Shown piece by piece: positions 10,111 through 19,682 of a stretch of 64,000 nt of DNA. The DNA lies in contig NZ_QGGP01000008.1 in NCBI RefSeq assembly GCF_003148645.1, forward strand, positions 48,778-112,777, read 5' to 3'. Position numbers and translations under genes: made by a program. Origin of the DNA: Xanthomarina spongicola (lineage in GTDB: Bacteria > Bacteroidota > Bacteroidia > Flavobacteriales > Flavobacteriaceae). Numbering within the stretch: position 1 is the first letter of the stretch; each line of letters starts with the position of its first letter. The notes below the pieces were generated by a model. That model ran no database searches and was not told the origin of the DNA. It saw nothing but the letters and a program-made list of their open reading frames with translations.

Positions 10111-13100
10111 ATGAAACAATCCTACTCTCTCTCAGTGTCGACACGTATTTTGTGTGCAAAATTTAAAATTTATTTTATTTTTATAACGTTACTATCTGCA
10201 TCTTATAGTTTTGGACAAACTCCATCAGATGATTGCTCGACAGCAATTGGTTCTGAATTAACTGTTGGTTCAAGTTGTACTACAACAGCTTGGGGAAGTA
10301 GTAATGATACAGATTATTGGGATTCAGCTGCTGGATGTAATGCCACAGATAGAGATGATGCTTGGGGTTGGTTTACTGCTACAAGTACTACGACAACAAT
10401 TACATATTCACCAAACTCAAGAGATGCAATTTTAACTCTTTTTACTGGAACATGTTCACCAACAATGGCTGCATTAGCATGTGCTGATGATAATGGAAAT
10501 GGTGGTGCAGAAACAATTACTTATGCAACAACCCCAAGTACAGTATATAAAGTAAGAATACAACGATATAATCATAATGGAAGTATGTCAGGTAATATCT
10601 GTATCTATTCTCCAGTTCCTCCATCTATTACAAGTCTTAGTACTAGTTCAGGATGTGTTGGGTCTTCATTAACAATTACAGGAACAAATTTAACTGGAGC
10701 TTCATCAGTTACGATTGGTGGAACAGCTGCAACAATTACCGGAAATACAGCTACAACAGTTACAGTAACTGTAGGCTCAGGTACAACTGGAACGGTTTCA
10801 GTAACTACAGGAAGTGGTTCTGCAACAAGTGCAGGTACATTTACAGTAAACCCTTTACCTGCAGACCCAGTAAATCCGAATAGTAACTCTCCACAATGTA
10901 ACCCAACTGGTGTAACCTTATCCAGAGTTGGTTCTCCTCCAAGTGGTATTACTTGGTATTGGCAAACAACAGCAAATGGAACATCTACAACAAATAGTGG
11001 CGCAACTTATGTGGTAAATACATCTGGCACATATTATCTAAGAGCACAAAACAATACAACTGGCTGTTGGAGTAACGGTTCTGGAAGTAGAGCTGTAATA
11101 GTAAATAACCCAATTTCAACAGTTGTATCATCTCCAAGTCCAGCAAATGGTTCAACAGGAATTTGTTATGCAGGTTCTGGAATCGTATCAAATCTAACTT
11201 GGACTGCAGCTGCTGGAGCTACAAGTTACGATGTCTATTTTGGAGCTGGTAGCTTACCTGGTTCAATAACAGCAAATGTAGCTACAAACTCTTATGCTGT
11301 AACTCTTGCAGCAAATACAACATACTATTGGAGAATAGTTCCAAGAACAGCCTGTGGTGTTTCGTCTGGAAGTCCAACCACATGGAGTTTTACAACAAAA
11401 GCAACACCTTGTTATTGTATACCAAATTTTGTTACGAATGTAGAACCTATTACAAATGTTAATTTTGTAACTATAAATAATACGACTTCAGAAGTCGTAA
11501 ATGGCACTCCAGATTTAGAAGATTTTACAGCAACAATCTCAACTACAGTATTACAAAATACAACTCATACTATTACAGTTGAAGGTAACACGGATGGAAA
11601 TTTTACAGACCATTTTAGAGCCTTTATTGATTGGAATCAAAATGGTGATTTTACAGACCTAGGAGAATCTACATACATTGGTTCTATATCAAACTCGACT
11701 GGAATAGATGGAATTCAAGCAAGTACAACTATTAATGTCCCTTTAACTGCATCAGTTGGTTCAACAGTCATGAGAATTATGAAAGCTTATGGTGGAGATC
11801 CAATTGACCCATGTACAACTACATATACTTATGGGCAAGCTGAAGATTATACTATAATAGTAGCTACACCTTTACCATGTGTTACACCAATTACACAACC
11901 AACAAATTTAACATTTAGTAGTGTTACTGGAAATAGTATTTCTGGTAGTTTTACGGCAGCTGCAGCACCTGGAGCTGACAACTATTTGGTTTTAATGAAC
12001 ACAACTGGAACCACACCTACTGCTCCATCTAATGGCACTTCATATACTATAGGTGATACTAGCTTAGGCGCAACTGTTGTAGATAACGATAACAATACGG
12101 CTTTTACTGCTACAGGCTTAACTGCCTCTACAACATATCATTTCTTTGTATATGCATTTAATACAAACTGTACTGGTGGTCCATTATACAACATAAACTT
12201 TTTATCTGGGAGTCAAATAACTGGTACAGCTACTTATTGCACACCTTCTGTGTCAAGTGGATATGAAAATGACACCTATATTAGAAGAGTAGATTTTGTT
12301 GGAACTCTAAAAAATACCACTAATTCATCAACTTATTCTAGTTCACCTACAGGGTATCAAGATTTTTCAGGCTTACCATTAGCGAATATTAGTCAACAAG
12401 CACAAGGTGAAGGTGTCAATGTTTATGCTGAATATGAAATTCCAGTAAATCCTGTTCATGTTAAAGCTTGGGTTGATTGGAATAAAAATGGCGATTTTAC
12501 TGATTCCGGAGATTTAATTTACGACACAGATAACCAAACCATATTATCTTCAACATTTGGTTTTGTAATACCATCAACACAACCTACTGGATTTTATAGG
12601 CTTAGAATAAGAGCGAGTGAATCTGGTGGAGGTTCTACTTATGGACCATGTGGTAATATAGTATATTGGGGAGAAACTGAAGATTATTTATTTGAAGTAG
12701 TCCCAAAATGCACTAATATTATTACAAGTGTAACTGATGGTGTAGCTTGTGGCTCAAATCAAAATGTTTTATTAGAATTTGAAGGATCATCAGGCATAAC
12801 AGGTTTTAATATATATGCAAATGAAACTGGAGGTAGTCCGTTAACTCCTGCACCAACTTTTACGGGTGGAACAAATCCAACTGGTACATGGACAACACCT
12901 GCAATAAGTAGTACAACTTCCTATTGGGTTACTGCAATAAACGGTTGTGAATCATTAAAAAGAACTGAAATAATTGCAAATATTAAACCCATTCCTACAT
13001 TAAATTTTACACCTAGCACACCTCTGCTCTGTGGTGAAGATACAATTGTTGAAATTACAGCTTTTGGTGATAAGGAAACCGTTTATTTAATAGATGAAGA

Positions 13101-15624
13101 TTTTGAAGGAACTGGCTTAGGTTCATTTACAAGCAATCAATATTCAAGTGGAACAAGTGTGAATACGCATCCTATTTCTAGTACAGAATGGACACAACAT
13201 ACAAGCACCTATATTCCAACTAAATTAGTTTGGTTTCCAGCAATTGCTTCAGATTTTGGAGCAAATAAGTTTGTGATGTCAAATTCAGATATTAATGCAA
13301 GAAATGGTGGTGGTAATCCAATTCCTTTTCAAAATGAATTAAGATCTGCAACTGTAAGTTCAATTGATTACTTAAATCTTACTCTTAAATTCGACATGTA
13401 TTATTCAGATTACTATGAGACTGATAGTTCAGGTTCTCCAACAGGAGATTATGTAACAGTTAGAGTTTCTAGAAATGGAGGAAGTACATGGACCACTGAA
13501 AGATTAGATTATAATACTGATGTTGGAGTTGGAACAAAATTTGAGCGATTGAGTTTAGATTTATCTTCATATATAAATGAACCAAACTTAGTTATATCAT
13601 TTTATTATCATTCAAATTTCTGGTCAGATGGTGTCGCTTTAGATAACATTCAACTTTTTGGTGAAAAACCACTAAGCACGAATTTCGACTGGAGTATCAC
13701 AGCAGATGCATATACTGATGCTTCTGCAACTACTCCATATATTTCAGGCACAAGTGCTCCTGTGGCTACAATTTATGTAAAACCAACGCCTACACAATTA
13801 GAAAACACGAACTTTACATTTACAGCAACAGCAATTTTAAGTAATGGGTGTAGTGCTTCTACTGATGTTTCTATTGCGAATAACACTAAATATTTTAAAG
13901 GTCCAAACAATAGCTTTACTAATTGGAACGATCCAAATAACTGGAAACCTATTGGAGTTCCAACTTCAGATAATTGTGTTATTGTTTCTAACACCTATAC
14001 AAGTATTATTGATGGCTCGACTGATGGTGATGCTAAAAACGTAACTGTTAAAAATGGAGGAACATTAACCATACAACCAAAAGGGTCTTTAACAATTGTT
14101 AATTTCTCAGACATTAGATCTGGAGGTACTTTCGAAATTGAAAATGAAGCAAGTCTAATACAAATAGATAATGTTATTAATACTGGTCAAGGTGAAGTAA
14201 AGCGAAATTCAGCAAATGTTAGAGATACAGATTACATCTATTGGTCTTCTCCTATTGATAGTTATGATATTGCAGGAATATCTCCTACGACTCCAAACTA
14301 TCTAAGATGGCAATGGATTCCAACTCTTGGAACTAATACGAATGGACATGGAGATTGGACTTATGCTTCTGGTAACATGACTATAGGAAAAGGGTATATT
14401 GTTCGTGCAGGCACAAGTAATAGCGACAATACTGCAGATACACCTGTAAACACAATATTTAGAGGAGTATTCAATAATGGAAATATAAGTATGCCTATTA
14501 CAAGTGGCACCTATGATGGAGTGGATTATACTGGTTCATCTAGCACAATGGTAACTAAAAATGATGACAACTGGAACTTGATTGGTAATCCATATCCTTC
14601 TGCAATAAATGCTATTGATTTCTTAAATGCAAATACTAATATCGAAGGAGCAGTACATATTTGGACTCATGGTACACAAATAAACACAACAAATGCACCT
14701 CCTTTTTATGAGGATTATGAATTCAGCTATAATATTAATGACTATCTAACTTATAACGCTTCTGGTGCATCTTCTGGAGCTGGTACTTTTGGAGGAAATA
14801 TTGCTTCAGGACAAGGTTTCTTCGTGATGATGAATCATGGTGCAGCAGATACTGATGTGAATTTCAATAATAATATGAGACATAAATCTTATGATAATAG
14901 TGAATTTTACAGAACACAACAATCAGGTATTAACCCAGATATAGAACGTCATAGAATCTGGCTAAGTATCATCTCACCTACAAACCAAACAGCAACAAGC
15001 TTAGTTGGTTATATTGAAGGTGCTACTCAAGCTAAAGACCGAATGTTCGATGCTTATGGAATAGAAAACAATGCAATGAACCTGTTTTCATTAATTGAAG
15101 ATGAGCGTATGCTTATTCAAGGACGTCCATTACCTTTTAATACTGAAGACCAAATACCAATTGGCGCAGTTATTCCTATTGCAGGAAACTACACAATTGC
15201 AATTCACAGTGTAGATGGACTATTTGAAGATGAAACACAAGATATATACTTAGAAGATTTAGAATTGAACATCATTCACAATTTACGTGATCAACCATAT
15301 AGTTTTAATGTTATAAATGGTGTATTAGACAACCGTTTCGTATTACGTTATACAAACAACTTATTAAGTGTAGAACAACAAAACGAAATTATAGATTTAA
15401 ACATTACTGCTCCAAAGAACAACTATATAAAAGTAACTTCTACTAAAGATGTTATTAAGAATATCGAGATTTTCGATTTATTAGGAAGAGTAATATTTGA
15501 TAATAAGAATATCCTTAAATCAGAAGTTATTATTAACGACTTAAATAATGCTTCAGGTGCATTAGTAGTTAAAGTAACTTTAGCTAACGGACTTCAAAAA
15601 ACACAAAAAGTGATACTAAAATAA
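10111..15624 (+). CDS. Giant secreted protein, paralogue of the upstream gene, T9SS type C sorting signal
   Basis: A 1837-residue exported protein with a signal peptide ending near SYSFGQ (residue 36). In order: a PPC-like domain (40-170), an IPT/TIG-like domain (171-250), an Ig-like segment (250-330), FN3-like (335-432), GEVED-like (435-585), FN3-like (590-705), GEVED-like (710-862), an Ig-like segment (870-960) and a jelly-roll or MAM-like region starting at LIDEDFEGTG (about 990-1190). From about 1260 it carries the same C-terminal module as the upstream protein (YWSSP, GKGYIVR, LIGNPYPSAI, IASGQGFFV) and a type C signal ending in NGLQKTQKVILK. The two genes are tandem paralogues whose N-terminal parts differ while the C-terminal third is conserved. 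No enzyme domain was recognised. Confidence 0.88.
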   Translation: MKQSYSLSVSTRILCAKFKIYFIFITLLSASYSFGQTPSDDCSTAIGSELTVGSSCTTTAWGSSNDTDYWDSAAGCNATDRDDAWGWFTATSTTTTITYSPNSRDAILTLFTGTCSPTMAALACADDNGNGGAETITYATTPSTVYKVRIQRYNHNGSMSGNICIYSPVPPSITSLSTSSGCVGSSLTITGTNLTGASSVTIGGTAATITGNTATTVTVTVGSGTTGTVSVTTGSGSATSAGTFTVNPLPADPVNPNSNSPQCNPTGVTLSRVGSPPSGITWYWQTTANGTSTTNSGATYVVNTSGTYYLRAQNNTTGCWSNGSGSRAVIVNNPISTVVSSPSPANGSTGICYAGSGIVSNLTWTAAAGATSYDVYFGAGSLPGSITANVATNSYAVTLAANTTYYWRIVPRTACGVSSGSPTTWSFTTKATPCYCIPNFVTNVEPITNVNFVTINNTTSEVVNGTPDLEDFTATISTTVLQNTTHTITVEGNTDGNFTDHFRAFIDWNQNGDFTDLGESTYIGSISNSTGIDGIQASTTINVPLTASVGSTVMRIMKAYGGDPIDPCTTTYTYGQAEDYTIIVATPLPCVTPITQPTNLTFSSVTGNSISGSFTAAAAPGADNYLVLMNTTGTTPTAPSNGTSYTIGDTSLGATVVDNDNNTAFTATGLTASTTYHFFVYAFNTNCTGGPLYNINFLSGSQITGTATYCTPSVSSGYENDTYIRRVDFVGTLKNTTNSSTYSSSPTGYQDFSGLPLANISQQAQGEGVNVYAEYEIPVNPVHVKAWVDWNKNGDFTDSGDLIYDTDNQTILSSTFGFVIPSTQPTGFYRLRIRASESGGGSTYGPCGNIVYWGETEDYLFEVVPKCTNIITSVTDGVACGSNQNVLLEFEGSSGITGFNIYANETGGSPLTPAPTFTGGTNPTGTWTTPAISSTTSYWVTAINGCESLKRTEIIANIKPIPTLNFTPSTPLLCGEDTIVEITAFGDKETVYLIDEDFEGTGLGSFTSNQYSSGTSVNTHPISSTEWTQHTSTYIPTKLVWFPAIASDFGANKFVMSNSDINARNGGGNPIPFQNELRSATVSSIDYLNLTLKFDMYYSDYYETDSSGSPTGDYVTVRVSRNGGSTWTTERLDYNTDVGVGTKFERLSLDLSSYINEPNLVISFYYHSNFWSDGVALDNIQLFGEKPLSTNFDWSITADAYTDASATTPYISGTSAPVATIYVKPTPTQLENTNFTFTATAILSNGCSASTDVSIANNTKYFKGPNNSFTNWNDPNNWKPIGVPTSDNCVIVSNTYTSIIDGSTDGDAKNVTVKNGGTLTIQPKGSLTIVNFSDIRSGGTFEIENEASLIQIDNVINTGQGEVKRNSANVRDTDYIYWSSPIDSYDIAGISPTTPNYLRWQWIPTLGTNTNGHGDWTYASGNMTIGKGYIVRAGTSNSDNTADTPVNTIFRGVFNNGNISMPITSGTYDGVDYTGSSSTMVTKNDDNWNLIGNPYPSAINAIDFLNANTNIEGAVHIWTHGTQINTTNAPPFYEDYEFSYNINDYLTYNASGASSGAGTFGGNIASGQGFFVMMNHGAADTDVNFNNNMRHKSYDNSEFYRTQQSGINPDIERHRIWLSIISPTNQTATSLVGYIEGATQAKDRMFDAYGIENNAMNLFSLIEDERMLIQGRPLPFNTEDQIPIGAVIPIAGNYTIAIHSVDGLFEDETQDIYLEDLELNIIHNLRDQPYSFNVINGVLDNRFVLRYTNNLLSVEQQNEIIDLNITAPKNNYIKVTSTKDVIKNIEIFDLLGRVIFDNKNILKSEVIINDLNNASGALVVKVTLANGLQKTQKVILK

Positions 15625-15628
15625 AAAA

Positions 15629-15976
15629 TTAGAAATATTTAATAAAACTCCAAAAAGATCTTGACTTTAAATAGTTAAGGTCTTTTTCATTTACATAAGC
15701 TTCTCGTTCAAAAGAAATCTGCTTATAAGCTAAATTCCAAGATTTATATTGAAACAATCTAATAAGAAATTCAAAACTATAAATAATAAAAAATGGCAAC
15801 ACTAATAATTCTAATTGTTGTTTTAGATGAATTTTTTCATGATTAATTAAAACAGAATCTTGCTTTAAACTATAATGTCTTAATATCACAAAAGGAAAAA
15901 TGGTAATCCCCGAATAACCCTTTGGCACCATATATTTTGAAAATAAAATCATGTCTTTTAACCATTCAAAAATCAA
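15629..15976 (-). CDS. Small membrane protein with a HExxH metalloprotease-like motif
   Basis: A 115-residue protein I cannot name. It has HEKIH at residues 46-50 and an ER-E-A-Y motif at 90-94, the arrangement seen in gluzincin-type zinc peptidases (HExxH plus a downstream Glu). A hydrophobic segment covers about 56-70. It resembles a minimal M48/M56-like core, but most peptidases of those families are much larger. Convergent with the giant gene (4-bp gap) and divergent from the DUF5522 gene 24 bp away. The start could also be Met9 or Met16. Peptidase activity is an inference from the motif. Confidence 0.7.
   Translation of the reverse strand: MIFEWLKDMILFSKYMVPKGYSGITIFPFVILRHYSLKQDSVLINHEKIHLKQQLELLVLPFFIIYSFEFLIRLFQYKSWNLAYKQISFEREAYVNEKDLNYLKSRSFWSFIKYF
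15652..15687 (+). terminator. Terminator lying inside the 3' end of the convergent gene
   Basis: AAAAAGATCTTGACT pairs with AGTTAAGGTCTTTTT, the two imperfect positions being G-U pairs in + strand RNA, and the 3' arm ends in five T. It would terminate the giant + strand gene while lying within coding bases of the minus-strand gene that ends at 15629. Confidence 0.6.
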
Positions 15977-15988
15977 TCCAATTTACAT

Positions 15989-15996
15989 TATCTTTG
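15989..15996 (+). promoter_or_regulatory. -7 box (TATCTTTG) of the DUF5522 gene
   Basis: An exact match to the Bacteroidota TAnnTTTG element ends 4 bp before the ATG at 16001. Transcription would start at or next to the start codon, so the mRNA may be leaderless. No clear -33 TTG was found. Confidence 0.55.
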
Positions 15997-16000
15997 CCTT

Positions 16001-16153
16001 ATGAAGAAATATATCCCATTAGAAGAAGGCGATTACTATTTAACTCCTGAAGGATATAGGTGTTTTACTGAGCAATATCTTTTAAAAAGAGGCTATTGCT
16101 GTGAGAGTGGATGTAGACATTGTCCTTATGGGTTTAATAATAAAACGAACTGA
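16001..16153 (+). CDS. DUF5522 family small cysteine-rich protein
   Basis: A 50-residue protein. It contains YYLTPEGYRCFTEQYLLKRG followed by YCCESGCRHCPYGF, the pattern of the DUF5522 family, with four cysteines (33, 34, 38, 41) and His40 that could bind a metal. Family function is unknown to me. An exact -7 box lies just before the ATG. Its TGA stop codon is the first three bases of the 7-bp tandem repeat that separates it from hutU. It may be co-transcribed with hutU. Confidence 0.85.
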   Translation: MKKYIPLEEGDYYLTPEGYRCFTEQYLLKRGYCCESGCRHCPYGFNNKTN

Positions 16154-16260
16154 ATACTGAATACTGAATACTGAATACTGAATACTGAATACTGAATACT
16201 GAATACTGAATACTGAATACTGAATACTGAATACTGAATACTGAATACTGAATACTGAAT
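16151..16260. repeat. Perfect heptanucleotide tandem repeat (TGAATAC), 15.7 copies
   Basis: 110 bases made of 15 perfect TGAATAC units plus TGAAT. It begins with the stop codon of the DUF5522 gene and ends 2 bp before the hutU ATG, so it forms the whole spacer and would occupy the ribosome-binding region. Because 7 is not a multiple of 3, stop codons occur in all frames. The perfection suggests recent slippage. Confidence 0.97.
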
Positions 16261-16262
16261 TT

Positions 16263-18257
16263 ATGACATTTCAAGAACAAATACTAGAAGGCATACCAAA
16301 TATTTTACCACAATCAAAAGCATACAACCCAAGCGTGAACCATGCACCGAAACGAAAAGATATTTTAACAGCTGAAGAAAAAAAACTGGCTCTTAAAAAT
16401 GCCTTGCGTTATTTTGATAAAAAACATCATGAAATTTTACTTCCAGAATTTAAAAGTGAATTAGAAACTTATGGAAGAATTTATATGTATCGTTTTCATC
16501 CGGATTATGAAATCTATGCCAGACCAATAGAAGAGTATCCAGCAAAATCAAAGCAGGCAGCAGCTATTATGCTTATGATTCAGAATAATTTAGATCATGC
16601 AGTGGCACAACATCCTCATGAGCTAATTACATATGGAGGAAATGGCGCTGTATTTTCCAATTGGGCGCAATACAGATTAACCATGAAGTATTTAGCTGAA
16701 ATGAATGATGAGCAAACTTTAGTAATCTATTCTGGACACCCAATGGGCTTATTTCCCAGCCATAAAGATGCACCAAGAGTTGTGGTTACTAATGGCATGA
16801 TGATACCAAATTACTCTAAACCAGACGATTGGGAGAAATTTAATGCACTAGGAGTTACCCAATATGGACAAATGACTGCTGGAAGTTATATGTATATTGG
16901 CCCTCAAGGTATTGTCCATGGAACAACCATTACAGTTTTAAATGGCTTTAGAAAAATAAAAAAAGAACCAAAAGGAAATCTATTCGTAACCTCAGGCTTA
17001 GGTGGTATGAGTGGAGCACAACCAAAAGCTGGTAATATTGCAGGATGTATAACTGTATGTGCTGAAGTCAATCCAAAAATAACCCAAGTACGTTTAGACC
17101 AAGGTTGGATAGATGAAAAAATAATAGATCTAGATGTTTTAGTTCAAAGAGTTAAAGAAGCTAAAGCAAAAAAAGAAACAGTTTCCATAGCCTATTTAGG
17201 AAATATAGTGGATGTTTGGGAAAAATTCGATGAAGAAAATATTTATATTGACTTAGGAAGTGACCAAACTTCGCTCCATAACCCTTGGGCAGGTGGTTAT
17301 TATCCTGTTGGAATATCGTTTGATGATGCAAATGAGATGATGGCAAACAATCCTGTATTATTTAAAGAAAAAGTACAGGAAACATTACGTCGTCATGCAA
17401 AAGCTATCAATAAACACACAGCTAAAGGCACTTATTTTTTCGATTATGGAAACGCATTCTTATTAGAAGCATCACGTGCTGGAGCAGATGTTATGTCTAA
17501 AAACCCAACAATTGGCAGAGAATTCAAGTACCCTAGTTATGTTCAAGATATTATGGGTCCAATGTGTTTCGATTATGGGTTTGGTCCATTCCGTTGGGTT
17601 TGTACATCAGGTAAGCCAGAAGATTTAGCTAAAACCGATGCTATTGCCTGTAAAGTTTTAGAGGAAATAAAAACCAATTCCCCATTAGAAATACAACAAC
17701 AAATGGCTGATAACATAAAATGGATTAAAGGAGCACAAGAAAACAAATTGGTAGTAGGCTCACAAGCAAGAATCCTTTATGCTGATGCAGAAGGACGAAT
17801 GAAAATTGCAGAAGCTTTTAATAATGCCATTTCAGAAGGAGAGATTGGTTATGTGGTTCTAGGTCGCGATCATCATGATGTTTCTGGAACAGATTCACCT
17901 TATAGAGAAACCAGTAATATTTATGATGGTTCACGTTTCACATCAGATATGGCTATTCAAAATGTTATTGGAGATAGCTTTAGAGGAGCCACTTGGGTAA
18001 GCATCCACAATGGTGGTGGTGTTGGCTGGGGAGAAGTTATAAACGGTGGATTTGGTATGGTTCTTGATGGTAGTAAAGATGCAGAAAGACGCCTAAAATC
18101 TATGCTCTTCTGGGATGTTAATAATGGCATTTCTAGACGAAGTTGGGCAAGAAACAACGAAGCTATTTTTGCCATTAAAAGAGCCATGGAAGTAGAACCT
18201 AATTTAAAAGTAACACTCCCAAACTTAGTTGATGATAGTTTACTAGACTCGTTTTAA
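16263..18257 (+). CDS. hutU: Urocanate hydratase
   Basis: Converts urocanate to 4-imidazolone-5-propionate in histidine degradation, a cytosolic NAD+-dependent step. Conserved blocks are present: TYGGNGAVFSNWAQYRL, YSGHPMGLFPSH, QYGQMTAGSYMYIGPQGIVHGT, the nucleotide-binding SGLGGMSGAQPKA, DQTSLHNPWAGGYYP, and GPFRWVCTSG with a cysteine near residue 449. At 664 residues it is longer than the roughly 550-residue enterobacterial and pseudomonad enzymes and closer to the long form. The ATG sits 2 bp after the heptamer tandem repeat with no Shine-Dalgarno. No other hut gene lies in the window; a lipoprotein gene follows after 15 bp. Confidence 0.95.
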   Translation: MTFQEQILEGIPNILPQSKAYNPSVNHAPKRKDILTAEEKKLALKNALRYFDKKHHEILLPEFKSELETYGRIYMYRFHPDYEIYARPIEEYPAKSKQAAAIMLMIQNNLDHAVAQHPHELITYGGNGAVFSNWAQYRLTMKYLAEMNDEQTLVIYSGHPMGLFPSHKDAPRVVVTNGMMIPNYSKPDDWEKFNALGVTQYGQMTAGSYMYIGPQGIVHGTTITVLNGFRKIKKEPKGNLFVTSGLGGMSGAQPKAGNIAGCITVCAEVNPKITQVRLDQGWIDEKIIDLDVLVQRVKEAKAKKETVSIAYLGNIVDVWEKFDEENIYIDLGSDQTSLHNPWAGGYYPVGISFDDANEMMANNPVLFKEKVQETLRRHAKAINKHTAKGTYFFDYGNAFLLEASRAGADVMSKNPTIGREFKYPSYVQDIMGPMCFDYGFGPFRWVCTSGKPEDLAKTDAIACKVLEEIKTNSPLEIQQQMADNIKWIKGAQENKLVVGSQARILYADAEGRMKIAEAFNNAISEGEIGYVVLGRDHHDVSGTDSPYRETSNIYDGSRFTSDMAIQNVIGDSFRGATWVSIHNGGGVGWGEVINGGFGMVLDGSKDAERRLKSMLFWDVNNGISRRSWARNNEAIFAIKRAMEVEPNLKVTLPNLVDDSLLDSF

Positions 18258-18272
18258 CTTAAAAATCTTGCT

Positions 18273-18866
18273 ATGAAAAAAATTAATCACTTACCTAATC
18301 AAACTCTAAACCTCATTAAGAATAAAAGGAGCATCTTAAAACATGTAACCATTTTCTTCTTATTTATCAGTATTGTTTCATGTGTTTCAATTAATGTTGC
18401 TTCAGATTATGACAAAGAAGCAAATTTTACAGATTACAAGACCTTTGCATTTTATAAAACAGGAATTGATAAAGCTGAAATTAGTGATTTAGATAAGCGA
18501 AGAATTCTTCGCGCCATTGAATCTGAAATGTTAGCTAAAGGATTTACAAAATCTGAAACTCCTGATTTATTAGTAAGCATTTTTACCAAATCTAGAGAAA
18601 AAGTAAATGTACAAAGTTCAGGTTATTACCCATATGGTTATGGTTGGGGCTGGAGCCCTTATTATTGGGGCAGTTACAACACAGTAACCACATCAACAGA
18701 GGGTGTATTATATATTGATTTAATTGATGCTAATAAAAAAGAACTTGTTTGGCAAGGCGTTGGTACTGGTTATTTAAGTCAGAATACAAATAAAAAAGAA
18801 GAGCGCATTAAAGAATTTGTTGCAGCAATCATGGTGAAATACCCTCCAAATGCTGAAAATAACTAA
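18273..18866 (+). CDS. DUF4136 lipoprotein
   Basis: A 197-residue predicted lipoprotein. A hydrophobic segment ends in the lipobox IVSC (Cys near 37). The domain that follows shows DUF4136 hallmarks: a DYDKEANFTDYKTFAFY start, the pattern DKRRILRAIESEMLAKGF, DLLVS, and LYIDLIDANKKELVWQGVGTG near the end. A Tyr/Gly/Trp-rich stretch (about 113-130) interrupts it. It starts 15 bp after hutU on the same strand, so it may be co-transcribed, though no functional link is evident. Function unknown. Confidence 0.85.
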   Translation: MKKINHLPNQTLNLIKNKRSILKHVTIFFLFISIVSCVSINVASDYDKEANFTDYKTFAFYKTGIDKAEISDLDKRRILRAIESEMLAKGFTKSETPDLLVSIFTKSREKVNVQSSGYYPYGYGWGWSPYYWGSYNTVTTSTEGVLYIDLIDANKKELVWQGVGTGYLSQNTNKKEERIKEFVAAIMVKYPPNAENN

Positions 18867-18870
18867 TAAA

Positions 18871-18898
18871 AAAAGCGACTCGATGAGTCGCTTTTTTT
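18871..18898. terminator. Terminator between convergent genes
   Basis: AAAAGCGACTC / GAGTCGCTTTTTTT form a stem with a short ATG-containing loop, with A and T runs on both sides. It can serve the lipoprotein gene (+) and the small exported protein (-). Confidence 0.9.
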
Positions 18899-18916
18899 AT
18901 AAATTAAATGTAATAC

Positions 18917-19273
18917 TTATTTTTTTTCCTCTTTTACTAGGGACTCTTGGTAAGTTTTAAATTGCTCTGGAGTTAAAATCTTTTTAAAACTAGCTTCAAC
19001 ATTATTATTTACTGTTCTAGTACCTTCCTGCTTAATTATATCTGTATTGTCTTTTTTATCGAGTACTTGTAAGTTTTGTTGTGCATCAACCAATACTCTA
19101 AAAATATCTCCTTGTTGATCTCCCGTTAAGTTAAGAAGTTTGTGAAGTTGATACGTTTGTTGTTTTGCAATGGCCTCTGGACTTTGCTGTTTATCTGCAG
19201 TTTGTGCAGAAGAAAATTGCATGCCAATAAAAAATAAAGCTATAAAGCTTAAAAATGAAATGTATTTTTTCAT
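18917..19273 (-). CDS. Small exported protein, CpxP/Spy-like pattern
   Basis: A 118-residue protein with a signal peptide ending near FSSAQ (residue 24). The mature part is predicted to be helical and charged, with LNLTGDQQGDIFRVL and ILTPEQFKTYQESL. These repeat the L-T-x-x-Q pattern of periplasmic Spy/CpxP-like proteins, but the similarity is weak and the family is not certain. Confidence 0.75.
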   Translation of the reverse strand: MKKYISFLSFIALFFIGMQFSSAQTADKQQSPEAIAKQQTYQLHKLLNLTGDQQGDIFRVLVDAQQNLQVLDKKDNTDIIKQEGTRTVNNNVEASFKKILTPEQFKTYQESLVKEEKK

Positions 19274-19438
19274 GATAGTAATTAGTTAATTAATTAAAAA
19301 ATAAATATACAAAAAATATCAATATATCTTTATTTATTTTTAAATATCTCTATCTCTGATAAAATTATTTTAAATATAGCTAAATCTCTTTATTTTCAAA
19401 CTATATTCGAAAAAGCTTTAAAAATCAGAATATTAGAT

Positions 19439-19446
19439 TACCTTTG
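19439..19446 (+). promoter_or_regulatory. -7 box (TACCTTTG) of the cold-shock gene
   Basis: An exact TAnnTTTG match 25 bp before the ATG, giving an expected leader of roughly 20 bases. A TTTA at 19417-19420 is the only weak -33 candidate. Confidence 0.55.
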
Positions 19447-19471
19447 CAACTTAATTAAATAAATTATTATT

Positions 19472-19663
19472 ATGAGTACTGGTACAGTAAAATTTTTTAA
19501 TGACTCTAAAGGTTTTGGATTCATCACAGAAGAAGGAAACAATAAAGAGCATTTCGTGCACATTTCAGGACTAATCGATGAGGTTAGAGAAGGTGACACA
19601 GTTGAATTCGATTTAACAGAAGGTAAAAAAGGCCTAAACGCTATAAACGTAAAAGTAATCTAA
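19472..19663 (+). CDS. Cold-shock domain protein
   Basis: A 63-residue single cold-shock domain that binds single-stranded RNA or DNA and likely acts as an RNA chaperone. RNP1 is KGFGFI (residues 13-18) and RNP2 is HFVHI (27-31); it starts with the usual TGTVKFFN. Full family length. It is monocistronic with its own -7 box and terminator. Confidence 0.95.
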   Translation: MSTGTVKFFNDSKGFGFITEEGNNKEHFVHISGLIDEVREGDTVEFDLTEGKKGLNAINVKVI

Positions 19664-19682
19664 GATTTACTTTTAAACTTTT

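Noticed and set aside
10653..10883. 76-codon frame rich in Asn, Tyr and Trp
   Set aside because: Frame-shifted reading of the IPT-like domain of the giant gene; composition is an artefact.
16151..16260. CRISPR-like array
   Set aside because: A 7-bp tandem unit without spacers; it is a simple sequence repeat.
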